From Deltaproteobacteria bacterium (GTDB taxonomy: Bacteria; Desulfobacterota; Binatia; Binatales; Binataceae), in NCBI GenBank assembly GCA_021799555.1, contig JAJZAG010000004.1, forward strand, positions 1 to 32,007: a stretch of DNA of 32,007 bases, in the 5' to 3' direction. Positions 24,201-31,326 of the stretch are shown here, in pieces. The notes below the pieces were generated by a model that worked only from the letters and a program-made list of their open reading frames with translations, searched no databases and was not told the origin of the DNA. Made by a program: the position numbers and the translations under genes. Positions within the stretch are counted from its first letter, which is position 1. Each line of letters starts with the position of its first letter.

Positions 24201-24499
24201 ATGTTCGGCTGGGACGACGAATAGATGTGCCGGACGCCGTCCATCTCCCAGAGCCGCTTCTCGAGGTTGACCGTAACGAGATTTTCAACCTCAGCCGCGC
24301 TGGCACCGGGCATCTGCACGATAATGTCCGCCATCGGTACTGAGATCTGCGGATCTTCTTCGCGTGGGGTCACCGCTAACGCAACCACACCGGCGGCTAG
24401 CGAGGCGAGCAACAATAGAATCGAGAGATTCGATCCGAGGAACAGGTCAACGATTCGCGCGGTGAAACCGAGCTCGGGCGATTTACTATTGTCGGTCAT
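21245..24499 (-). CDS. RND family efflux permease
   Basis: The 1084-aa protein is full length for an RND pump (usual 1020-1100). It starts with an N-terminal membrane segment and TPREEDPQISVP, then VQMPGASAAEVENLV of the porter domain. The proton-relay motif GLLVDDPIVDVENIHRHLR contains Asp436 and Asp437 in TM4. Two halves each with large periplasmic loops follow. It exports substrates from the inner membrane or periplasm through the adaptor and TolC using the proton gradient. The single-Asp metal (CzcA) signature is not evident, so an organic substrate (HAE/other class) is more likely, but the substrate cannot be read. Its start overlaps the adaptor stop by 14 bp. Confidence 0.93.
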   Translation of the reverse strand: MTDNSKSPELGFTARIVDLFLGSNLSILLLLASLAAGVVALAVTPREEDPQISVPMADIIVQMPGASAAEVENLVTVNLEKRLWEMDGVRHIYSSSQPNMAMVTVRFRVGYDRTKALVEIYNKLASNRDAVPPGVTGWIVKPVGIDDVPIVTVTLYSAAEGDAELRRIADEILHRMQQVPDTGRSFVVGGRPRLVRVILDPQRMAGHDVTALEVAQTLRGANVNLPAGGFARDNREYVVQGGPFLRSAGEVKDIVVAVRSGRPIYLHQIAKVLDGPAEAVDYTNISFGPARSTLINEPGQFELNSVGERGRIYPAVTIAFAKRHGTNAVAVAEGLLAKVEALRGVAIPADVQVLVTRNYGETADEKVNDLVRELLIAVGVIVVLLAFSLGGREAFVVAIAVPVTLSIALVANLLAGYTINRVTLFALILSLGLLVDDPIVDVENIHRHLRLRENPPREATLIAVDEVRPPTILATFAVIVAFIPMLFVTGMMGPYMRPMPFNVPMAMLMSLIVAFTITPWAAFHLLKREYDEPTDADEAHHGGMVREIYARLLRPLMESRRRAHLFLAAIVASLVFSVLLVVFGLVPVKMLPFDNKNELDLVIDMPQGTPLEATNAVVLDFENLLSRVTEVSNVEAYVGTDSPFDFNGMVRHYYMRREPSQADIRINLAPKARRLESSHEIALRLIPEVNTIARRDHVRLAKIVESPPGPPVLASVVAEIYGPPGAEYGQLLTYGRKLKRIFSQTGGLVSPDDFSVTAAPQLDFVLDRRKAALNGITAGQAAKTIAIMLGGQAVGTVHIDSERNPLMIELRAGRPERSTVSGLMAVELRGADGKLVTLGELGRIQRTVQEQPIFHKDLRRVAMVTAGTAGISPVNEVLWLEGRTAHLLPPGYTINWTGEGEWHITVTVFRDLGVAFAAALFLIFILLVGQTGSMAMSLIIMAAIPLTLIGIMPGFFILNLITNRSIAGFADPTFFTATAMIGMIALAGIVVRNSIILIDFIQLGIARGLELEAAILEAGAVRLRPIVLTAAAAVLGSVIITLDPIFSGLAWAFIFGIFASTGFTLLVVPLIYYLVYSGKSEARS

Positions 24500-25592
24500 T
24501 TGATCCTCGCGGCGAGGAATCTGTGATCACACGGTCGCCCGCGTTGAGACCCGCCAAAACTTCGACGCGATCATCCATCGCGCGGCCGAGCGCCACCTGG
24601 CGGACTTCCACGACGCCGCGAACAATTAGTCGGACCGTGGTGAGCTGACCAACTGACTGCACCGCATCGCGCGGGATGCTAAGAATTTTCTCCTGGCCGG
24701 CGCCAAAACTTGCGCGCGTGAACATTCCAGGCCGTAGTCGCATCCCCCTCGGCAACGGAGCCCGGACGATAAAACTGCGGCTGGCCGGGTCCGCGGCCGG
24801 AACGACTTCACTCACGCGAGTCTCAATAGTGCGCCGCTCGGAACCAACTTCGACTTGCAGCGGCATCCCCACGCTGACCTGATCGGCGAGCGCGTCCGGA
24901 ACCGTCAGCTCGACGCGGATTGCATGATTGTCGTAGAGCCGCACCAGCACCTCGCCCGGCATCGCGATATCACCCGGCTCGACCATCCTCGCAACCACGA
25001 CGCCGTCGACCGGCGAGCGAACGGTTGCGTAGGAAAGTGCGGCGCGCGCAGCTTTCACGGCGGCGCGTGCGCGAGCGACGTTGCCGATCGTCGATTGATA
25101 AGCTGAGCGGGCACTATCGAATTCGCTTTGCGTGACAGCGCTGCGTTTCAGGAGTGCCGAGTAGCGTTCATAGTCGGCAGCCGCGCGCGTAAACTCCGCT
25201 TGCGCGGCTGCCAACGCGCCTTGCGCCTGTGCTACCTGCGCCCGAACGTCAGCCGAGTCAAGCTCAACCAGGATCTGACCACGCCGTACGTGATCGCCTG
25301 CGCGTACCATAACGGCGTCGACCGTCGCACTCATGCGACTCGATGCGTCCACTGGCACGCTGGATTGGACGCTGCCGATAACTTCCCGCCGGATCGGCAC
25401 AATCTGCGCCAAGACAATCGCGGTCGGTTCATTGGAAAATTGAGCGGCCGTTTCGGCGAGTACGCCCGGCGCTATCTTCCCATATCGCAAGATCTCAGCG
25501 ACTATCACCGCCAGCAGTACCGCGCCGGCAATCGCAACCCACACTGCCCTTGCCGACGGTTGTCGAATTTCTTTCCGGAGGTTCATAGTCAT
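24486..25592 (-). CDS. Periplasmic adaptor (membrane fusion) subunit of RND pump
   Basis: The 368-aa protein has an N-terminal membrane anchor (about residues 14-32, AVWVAIAGAVLLAVIVAEIL). A lipoyl-type half VDAVMVRAGDHVRRGQILVELD comes next, then a helical hairpin rich in Ala (about 115-185). The second lipoyl half is LSYATVRSPVDGVVVARMVEPGD, and the beta-barrel part follows with RLRPGMFTRASF and SIPRDAVQ. It bridges the RND permease and TolC. Its ATG overlaps the TolC-like stop in an ATGA arrangement, showing tight coupling; a second ATG six bases on (25586) is possible. Confidence 0.92.
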   Translation of the reverse strand: MTMNLRKEIRQPSARAVWVAIAGAVLLAVIVAEILRYGKIAPGVLAETAAQFSNEPTAIVLAQIVPIRREVIGSVQSSVPVDASSRMSATVDAVMVRAGDHVRRGQILVELDSADVRAQVAQAQGALAAAQAEFTRAAADYERYSALLKRSAVTQSEFDSARSAYQSTIGNVARARAAVKAARAALSYATVRSPVDGVVVARMVEPGDIAMPGEVLVRLYDNHAIRVELTVPDALADQVSVGMPLQVEVGSERRTIETRVSEVVPAADPASRSFIVRAPLPRGMRLRPGMFTRASFGAGQEKILSIPRDAVQSVGQLTTVRLIVRGVVEVRQVALGRAMDDRVEVLAGLNAGDRVITDSSPRGSNDRQ

Positions 25593-26965
25593 CTACCCGC
25601 TAACTCGGAAGGCGAGCGGCCGATTGAAAGATCCAGCGCCGATCGCGCGACCAGCACCGCAATAATCGCTCGTACTTCGCCCATGTCCGCTTGCTGGCGT
25701 ACCGCCTGCGCATCGAGCACGTCGACATTGGTCGAGAGTCCGTTGCCATAGCGGTCCTCGAGAATTCGCAGCGCCTCGCTTGCGTAGCGGTGGTTGTCGC
25801 GCGCGACCTGCACATTCTTCTCCGCGGCACTCAGCGTCCGGTAGGCGCTCTCGACTTCCAGCGCGATCGCATGCCGCAGATCATTGGCGACGGTGACGGC
25901 ACGAGCCCGCCGGGCTTGGGCCGCGTCCACATTGCTCTTGGTGGCTAAGCCGTTAAACAGATTTACTTGGGCATAAGCGAAGACCGCGAAATTGTTGCCG
26001 CCGCGCGTCAGTTGTTCGGAGTCGTTCTCATACGCAGTGGCGACGCTTATCGAAGGTAGATAGTCCGCGCGCGCAATTTTTACCGCCTCTTCAGCCTGCT
26101 TGACCTGCGCAGCCGCGATCTTGATCTCAAGACGATCGGAAGCCGCCTCGGCGAGCAATTTATCAAGTGGCACGGCACCGGACGGAGCAAGGGTCTTGAG
26201 CACGCCCGGATTCCAAATCGGAGCCAAAGATTCGCTCTCGTCTCCGAGTGCATGCGCGAGCGCGGCCCAAGAAATCCTGAGCTGACTTTCGGCTACGGTC
26301 TGTTCTTCTTCGAGGCTTCCCACTGCCACGTCGCTTCGGAGCACATCAGCCTTGACGGCCTTGCCGTACGCGAACATATTGCGCGCCTGATCGAGATGGG
26401 ACCGGGCGGCATCAAGCGCGCGCTCAACGACGCCGACGCGCTGCTCGGCCAGGACAGCCGTGTAGTAGTCCTTGATTACGGCAAACGCAATTTCGTCGCG
26501 TGAGCGCGCCGCACGCCATCTTTCCGCGTCGCTGCCAAAGCGGGCCGCCCTGAACGACGCCAGCAGTCTTCCGCCCGCAAAGACCGGAACCGAAAAACGC
26601 ACTTGGCTCTGAAAGTTCGACAGCGTAGCCGGATGGTTTAGGCGGCTCAGATTAAAATCGGCTTGGCTGAATTCCTGCTGAGCAAGGAGATTTGAAAACA
26701 CCAGAACCGGATTATTGGTTTCGGTATAATTCTCAATCGCGTCCAGCCTCGGAAGCATCGCGCCGCGTGCAACTCCAATGTCCGCCTTAGCCGCATCGCT
26801 TTGAAGCGTTGCCGCCTTAAGCGTTCGATTGCGCTGCATCGCAATCTCAATCGCCTCGGCCAGCGAAATTCGCCGCCGCTGCGGCGGTGCGGCCGCAGCG
26901 CCGTTGGCCAATGCGAGAATGACTAGAATCGAGAGCGTGACTCTGACGCTCGAGAAACTGCGCAT
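25589..26965 (-). CDS. TolC-family outer-membrane efflux protein
   Basis: ATG 26965 has a perfect AGGAGG ribosome binding site five bases upstream and begins a signal peptide (RVTLSILVILALANGAAAA), which settles the start against longer frames. The 458-aa product shows two structural repeats of coiled coil characteristic of TolC: ISLAEAIEIAMQRNRTLKAA near residue 32 and LDKLLAEAASDRLEIKIAAAQ near the middle, then RYGNGLSTNVDVLDAQAVRQ near the end. It forms the outer-membrane channel for the RND pump encoded directly downstream. Presence of this gene implies an outer membrane. Confidence 0.92.
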   Translation of the reverse strand: MRSFSSVRVTLSILVILALANGAAAAPPQRRRISLAEAIEIAMQRNRTLKAATLQSDAAKADIGVARGAMLPRLDAIENYTETNNPVLVFSNLLAQQEFSQADFNLSRLNHPATLSNFQSQVRFSVPVFAGGRLLASFRAARFGSDAERWRAARSRDEIAFAVIKDYYTAVLAEQRVGVVERALDAARSHLDQARNMFAYGKAVKADVLRSDVAVGSLEEEQTVAESQLRISWAALAHALGDESESLAPIWNPGVLKTLAPSGAVPLDKLLAEAASDRLEIKIAAAQVKQAEEAVKIARADYLPSISVATAYENDSEQLTRGGNNFAVFAYAQVNLFNGLATKSNVDAAQARRARAVTVANDLRHAIALEVESAYRTLSAAEKNVQVARDNHRYASEALRILEDRYGNGLSTNVDVLDAQAVRQQADMGEVRAIIAVLVARSALDLSIGRSPSELAGR

Positions 26966-27030
26966 TACAACCTCCTCTCGACCCCCCGCACTGATCCCGT
27001 TTGGCACGCGGCTGGGCCTTTCCGCACGGT

Positions 27031-27483
27031 TCAATGCTGGCTTGATGGACGGACCACCGACACCGTCGGTTCAAGAAGCGTCGCCGCCCGCAATGACGCG
27101 GTGATGAGACAGGATTTCTCGGCCTTCTCAAGCAGGCGCGCGCCTCGCTCGGAATCAGCTGCCGCATCAAGTTCAAGCCGCGGCCGCAACACAAACCTGG
27201 TGAAGCGCGTTACGCCCTCGACGCGCTCGAGCAAGCCTTCGGCCTCACAGTCCAGCCTGATCCAATCAAACTTCGAGGCTCGCGCGACCGCGCGAAACGT
27301 CAGGATGAAACAACCGATCACCGATGCAGTGATCAACGATTCGGGCGACCATAAGTCGCCGGCACCCCCGAATTCCACGGGACTCGCGGACAGCAGATCG
27401 GGAAGGCCTTCAGACGAAAGCTTCACAGCACCATTGGGACCGCCTTCGGCGTTGACGCGATAGTGATGCGGCAGTGGGATCAT
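27031..27483 (-). CDS. OsmC/Ohr-family thiol peroxidase-like protein
   Basis: ATG 27483 has GGAGGA seven bases upstream; the GTG three bases earlier is less likely. The 150-aa protein carries the OsmC cysteine pair: Cys58 in ASVIGCFILTFRAVA and Cys125 in KAEKSCLITASL-type context. WSPESLITASVIGCF is the family signature. OsmC-family proteins reduce organic hydroperoxides and, in some cases, act on persulfides or sulfane sulfur. It is encoded 65 bp upstream of the TolC-like gene and 61 bp after the DUF2892 gene, in the same direction, so it probably belongs to the efflux operon. The shared context with a rhodanese regulator favours a sulfur or electrophile stress role. Confidence 0.85.
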   Translation of the reverse strand: MIPLPHHYRVNAEGGPNGAVKLSSEGLPDLLSASPVEFGGAGDLWSPESLITASVIGCFILTFRAVARASKFDWIRLDCEAEGLLERVEGVTRFTRFVLRPRLELDAAADSERGARLLEKAEKSCLITASLRAATLLEPTVSVVRPSSQH

Positions 27484-27544
27484 CACTTGTCCTCCAGATG
27501 CGGCTGATGTGGGTCGATGGAGCTACGCCCGAACGGAATACAGG

Positions 27545-27802
27545 CTATCGCAGCAGCGGTGATGATTTGTCGATCGCACCGACGCTCGAGACGTCCTTGG
27601 AGGCACTCCTCTGCGGCGAGCCGACTCCGAAGTGACGAAGAATCATTTCGGCCGGGCAGAAGCCCGTAAGCGCCGACTGAAACAGATTGATCCCGACGAA
27701 CAGCGTCAGCAGCAACCAGTATCCGCTTACGAAGTATCCCAGCGCCAAGCTGATAACTACGAGGCTTCCTGCGATTAGACGGACCGATCGTTCGATTGAC
27801 AT
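27545..27802 (-). CDS. DUF2892 (YgaP-type) small membrane protein
   Basis: ATG 27802 with GGGGAG seven bases upstream gives an 85-aa product; an upstream TTG or other start at 27829 is less fitting. Residues about 5-46 form two close hydrophobic segments: SVRLIAGSLVVISLALGYF and WLLLTLFVGINLFQSAL. They end in TGFCPAEMILRHFGV, the Cys-Pro-Ala-Glu signature of DUF2892. In E. coli YgaP this unit is fused to a rhodanese domain and the family occurs in sulfane-sulfur regulons. Here the rhodanese domain is on the regulator at the other end of the same gene run, a separated version of that pairing. It is the first gene of the minus-strand run. Confidence 0.82.
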   Translation of the reverse strand: MSIERSVRLIAGSLVVISLALGYFVSGYWLLLTLFVGINLFQSALTGFCPAEMILRHFGVGSPQRSASKDVSSVGAIDKSSPLLR

Positions 27803-28404
27803 TGCCGTTCTCCCCGTTAAAGTATTCAAGCGATTAATTGAACATTAACCAATCAAACCCTCAAGTCAAGCATGTGTCACGCTGGGAACCCCAAGCGAAT
27901 GCCGTGCCAGGCGTGGTTAACTTGATTTTCTCAGATATCGGATCTTGCGGCAGCCGTGCCCGAAACGGCACCGGGCGAGTATCCGCGCATCGGAATCAAT
28001 TCGGGCCCGCGCAAGGGGCCGCAATCAATCGTCGAGTTCCACGCGATTCGTGGCAAGCGGCACTTGGTCCCCGCAATTGCGTTTATCTCGCGCGGAACTG
28101 TATCCAATCGAGACATATCGCGATTAAGTTCGCAGGTTAATGAAGCTGAGATTCACATTTGAGCTCTCGCAGGAGTTGAGGACGATGGAAGGGTCTCGGC
28201 ATCGCTTTTGCTGGTCTTCGGGTCTCATGTGAGATGTGATGGCCGCGAGTTCTCTTAGGAACGATCCTGTTCTCTCCGGCGGAGGTTTGAGCCATAGCGT
28301 TCTCTTTCGCCGACTCGAGAGATTGAGCCTCCGGCTGGCGATGTGGGTCGGTTACGACTTGTCTTTCGTGCTATGACTTTCTTGCGAACTGGAGCGCAGA
28401 AGCT
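27803..28404. other. Divergent intergenic region upstream of DUF2892 and NMO genes
   Basis: This 602-bp stretch has no gene I can support. Its left end (27825-27860) is AT-rich and holds dyads described separately. From 27926 to 28162 a plus-strand frame stays open for 78 codons with GC-rich third positions, but it lacks a convincing start or recognised family. The right part carries the promoter of the nitronate monooxygenase-like gene. Confidence 0.5.
27825..27848. promoter_or_regulatory. AT-rich overlapping dyads, candidate ArsR operator
   Basis: TTCAA at 27825-27829 pairs with TTGAA at 27838-27842, and TTAAT at 27834-27838 pairs with ATTAA at 27844-27848. The cluster lies 23-46 bp before the DUF2892 start and is markedly AT-rich in a GC-rich setting, as is usual for ArsR/SmtB operators. 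Control by the ArsR-rhodanese protein at 20452-21147 is an inference. Confidence 0.35.
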
Positions 28405-29550
28405 ATGAAGTCACCAATATCTTCCATGCTTGGAATCGATTTTCCCCTCGTCGCCTTCAGCCATTGCCGTGATGTCGTTGCCGCGGTGAGCAAGGCGGGA
28501 GGGTTTGGAGTCTTGGGCGCCACCGCATTCACGCCCGAACAACTCGAACTTGAACTCAAGTGGATCGACGACCATATCGATGGCAAGCCGTACGGCGTGG
28601 ACGTGCTGATTCCCGAACATCTTTCGATCAAGGACGAAAAAGGAGTCACTTACGGCGCGCTCGCTAAGCGCGTTCCACAGCAGCACAAGGATTTCGTCAA
28701 AGATCTTCTCCGCAAACACGGTATAGAACCCTCGCAGGTCATCGAGGGTGAGCAGTCGCGGCCGTCCGAAGGGCTGATCTCAATGCAGCAGGAGAATGCC
28801 TTAAGGCTGATCGAAATTTCCTTCCGTCATCCCGTCGGCCTGATCGCGAACGCGCTCGGCGTGCCGCCGGAACAGATGATTGAGATGGGACACAAGCATG
28901 GCGTGCCGGTTGCGGCGCTGGTCGGCGCGCCCGAGCATGCGGTCCGCCAAGCCAAGGCGGGGGTCGATATTATCGTCGCCCAAGGCGGTGAGGCGGGAGG
29001 GCATTGCGGGGAAGTAGCGACGATTGTGCTCATCCCGGAAGTCCTTCGCGCGATTAAACCAATTCGGAACATTCCCGTCCTCGCGGCTGGGGGTATCATG
29101 ACCGGCCGCCAGATGGCTGGGTGCATGGCGATGGGCGCGGCAGGGGTCTGGACCGGGTCAGTATGGCTTGCGACGACGGAGTCTGAGACCTCGCAGGTCT
29201 TCCGAGAAAAAATGATCGAGGCGCGCTCCCGCGATACGGTTCGATCCAAGTGCCGAACAGGCAAACCCTCGCGCCAACTCCGCTCTGCATGGACCGACGC
29301 GTGGGAAGGCCCGGGCAGCCCCGGTGCTCTACCGATGCCATTGCAGAGTCTGGTCAGCGAACCGGCGCTGGCGACGGCGCAGCGATTCGCCGAGCGAAAC
29401 AACCCTCAGGCGCGAGAGTTGGTAACCTACTTTGTCGGCCAGGGCGTTGGCCTGGTGGACAGCGTCAAGACATGCCGGACAGTTGTGCAGGAATTCATGG
29501 AAGATTTTGCCACCGCCGTCAGCGATTTGAACGCCACGATAGATACATGA
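28405..29550 (+). CDS. Nitronate monooxygenase-like FMN protein (NPD/NMO family)
   Basis: The 381-aa TIM-barrel protein begins SSMLGIDFPLVAF and VSKAGGFGVLGA, typical of 2-nitropropane dioxygenase/NMO relatives. QGGEAGGHCGEVATIVLIPEV contains His200, the usual catalytic His. AAGGIMTGRQMAGCMAMGAAGVWTGSVWL binds FMN phosphate (two segments around 235-263). A charged insert of about 50 residues (80-130) and a C-terminal extension with GLVDSVKTCRTVVQEFMED mark the longer bacterial subgroup often found in acyl-CoA degradation loci. The natural substrate is unknown; nitronate oxidation is only the best-studied activity. The gene stands alone. GGAG precedes ATG 28405 at a slightly long distance. Confidence 0.85.
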   Translation: MKSPISSMLGIDFPLVAFSHCRDVVAAVSKAGGFGVLGATAFTPEQLELELKWIDDHIDGKPYGVDVLIPEHLSIKDEKGVTYGALAKRVPQQHKDFVKDLLRKHGIEPSQVIEGEQSRPSEGLISMQQENALRLIEISFRHPVGLIANALGVPPEQMIEMGHKHGVPVAALVGAPEHAVRQAKAGVDIIVAQGGEAGGHCGEVATIVLIPEVLRAIKPIRNIPVLAAGGIMTGRQMAGCMAMGAAGVWTGSVWLATTESETSQVFREKMIEARSRDTVRSKCRTGKPSRQLRSAWTDAWEGPGSPGALPMPLQSLVSEPALATAQRFAERNNPQARELVTYFVGQGVGLVDSVKTCRTVVQEFMEDFATAVSDLNATIDT

Positions 29551-29972
29551 GCAGTTTCCTGGGAACGTTTGCCGGCAATGTGATCCGGCTACAGCAAATC
29601 AAATTACAAATCCTTTGACGGCATCTGGCTTTCTTCTGATTCCTTGTCCGTTCGAGCCCAATGCTAACCGGTGAACTAGGCGATTTCGGACTCGGGCGGA
29701 GCCACGATGCCGTGATTTGCGCGGCCCGCGACCGTCTCGAGCCGTCCGTATATCTCTAAGAGGCAATCGTGCGCGGAACGATCGCTTGGGGGCCGCTGCG
29801 GATGACGGCGGCGGCTCCCATTCCAGTGCGGGGTTTATCGACGTTCGCTGAAGACTCGACGCAAGCGGCGGCGTCGGCCCCGAGATTGTTGATTTGACCG
29901 GCGCCGTCGAGCAGCGATTGACAACGAGCGCGCTATCTCTGTGATCGCAGCGGCCCCCGAGAGCGATAATAA
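29551..29972. other. Gene-poor region after the NMO-like gene
   Basis: No gene is supported in these 422 bp. A minus-strand frame is open from 29932 to the stop at 29756 (58 sense codons) and reads as plausible protein near its end (MGAAAVIRSGPQAIVPRTIAS, spanning about 29756-29821), but has no clear ribosome binding site and no recognised family. It could be the relic of a lost gene. No T-rich hairpin terminator was found for the two converging transcripts. Confidence 0.4.
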
Positions 29973-30578
29973 TTATGGAGACCGCGGTATCAGATCCTCG
30001 ACGTCGCGGAGGCGATCCTTGCCGAAAAAAATTTCGTCGCCGACGAAAAAAGTGGGTGATCCGAAGGTTCCGCGCTCGACCGAGCATCGGGTGTTTTCGA
30101 GCAGCCGCTCCTTGACCTCCGGGGTCTGTGCGAGTGCGAGAATCCGCTTCGCTGGCAAGCCTGATTCTTCGAGCGCTTTTTGAAGCACTGCGGGGTCGTC
30201 CATTTTTTTGGGATCCGCCCACATGTGTCGGTAAACTTCGTCCACGTACCGCGAGAAAACCCCAATTGATTCGGCGGCGATCGCGCCGCGCATCAACACA
30301 AGCGTGTTTACCGGAAAATACGGATTCGTCGTGAACCGGGTTATCCCGTGACGTCGAATGAAGCGCGCGGTTTCGAGCCGTTCGTACTCGGGTTTATTGC
30401 GGATGCCTTTCAGGCTCTCAGCGGGCGAGCGATTGTTTGTCAGCTTGAACACGCCACCAAGCAAAACCGGGACGTACTCGAATGTTACTCCGGTACGCTT
30501 TTCGATCTCGGGAATGACCAGATGACTCAGATAGGCATTAGGACTGCCGAAATCAAAATGAAATTCAATCTTTCTCAT
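29973..30578 (-). CDS. 2-hydroxychromene-2-carboxylate isomerase-like, kappa-GST/DsbA fold
   Basis: The 201-aa protein starts with IEFHFDFGSPNAYLSHL, where Ser12 is the thiol-contacting serine of the HCCA isomerase/kappa GST family. A helical insert follows, then GTFGSPTFFVGDEIFFGKDRL, the cis-proline loop and C-terminal end of the thioredoxin fold. NahD-type members isomerise a ring-cleavage product with glutathione, but most bacterial members have no known substrate. The gene starts four bases after the SDR stop, so SDR and isomerase are co-translated under the TetR regulator. A general glutathione-linked detoxification or acyl-chain role is equally possible. Confidence 0.85.
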   Translation of the reverse strand: MRKIEFHFDFGSPNAYLSHLVIPEIEKRTGVTFEYVPVLLGGVFKLTNNRSPAESLKGIRNKPEYERLETARFIRRHGITRFTTNPYFPVNTLVLMRGAIAAESIGVFSRYVDEVYRHMWADPKKMDDPAVLQKALEESGLPAKRILALAQTPEVKERLLENTRCSVERGTFGSPTFFVGDEIFFGKDRLRDVEDLIPRSP

Positions 30579-30582
30579 TGAA

Positions 30583-31326
30583 TCACCACTTTTCGCCGAA
30601 CGGACGAATTTCCTGCTCGAAGGTCCACGCGTCGCGCGGTTGCTGGTACAGTTGCCAGTATGCCTCCGCCACCGCCGAGGGACGCATTAGCCGGTCAGGC
30701 GCGAGATTACTCAGTGCAGCGTCCCCTTCGCGCTCGCGAATCCGGTCGCGGACCCACGCGGTATCCACCCCGGCGTCGATGATTAGATGCGCGACGTGTA
30801 TATTCCTGGGCCCGAGCTCGCGGGCCATACTCTGCGCGACGGCGCGCAGACCGAACTTTGCGCTGGCGAAGGCCGCATAACCAATTCCGCCGCGTACGCT
30901 GGCAGTTGCTCCAGTGAAAAAGATGCATCCGCGGGCCCGCGGAAGCATCAGGCGCGCGGCTTCGCGTCCCGCTATGAATCCCGAGTAACAGCCCATCTCC
31001 CAGACCTTGCGGAAGACGCGATCGGTGGTCTCGAGAATTGGGTAGTTGACGTTCGCACCGATATTAAAGATGCATACCTCGAGCGGCGCGTGTGCATCGG
31101 CTTCCTGGAGGAACGCGTTCAAGTCAGTTTCATTGCGTGCGTCGAGAGAGCGCGCGGTGATGCGACCGTGTGAGGCCTCGACTTCGGCGACCAACGGCGC
31201 GAGCTTGTTACCGTTGCGGCGGCCGGCGAAGACCCAGAAGCCTTCGGCGGCGAATCGTTTGGCGATCGCACCGCCGATATAATCGCCGGCGCCGATCACG
31301 GCGACACTGGCATTTCTCATTTCCAT
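30583..31326 (-). CDS. Atypical short-chain dehydrogenase/reductase with substituted catalytic Tyr
   Basis: ATG 31326 has GGAGGA seven bases upstream. The 247-aa product has an SDR Rossmann start VAVIGAGDYIGGAIAKRFA (coenzyme glycines), FNIGANV at the NNAG site, and FFTGATASVRGGIG before the active site. The YxxxK motif reads FASAK: Phe153 replaces the catalytic Tyr, and Lys157 is kept. The Ser position holds Ala140 or Thr141. Such proteins are known as a subgroup of SDRs and may be non-classical reductases or binding proteins. The start overlaps the TetR gene's 3' end by 10 bp, so the two are coupled, and the isomerase gene follows. Confidence 0.85.
   Translation of the reverse strand: MEMRNASVAVIGAGDYIGGAIAKRFAAEGFWVFAGRRNGNKLAPLVAEVEASHGRITARSLDARNETDLNAFLQEADAHAPLEVCIFNIGANVNYPILETTDRVFRKVWEMGCYSGFIAGREAARLMLPRARGCIFFTGATASVRGGIGYAAFASAKFGLRAVAQSMARELGPRNIHVAHLIIDAGVDTAWVRDRIREREGDAALSNLAPDRLMRPSAVAEAYWQLYQQPRDAWTFEQEIRPFGEKW

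Noticed and set aside
28185..28232. 15-codon reading frame with an AGGAG-like site upstream, a possible leader peptide
   Set aside because: It has no attenuator-like hairpins or run of regulatory codons and lies 170 bp before the next gene; chance is sufficient.
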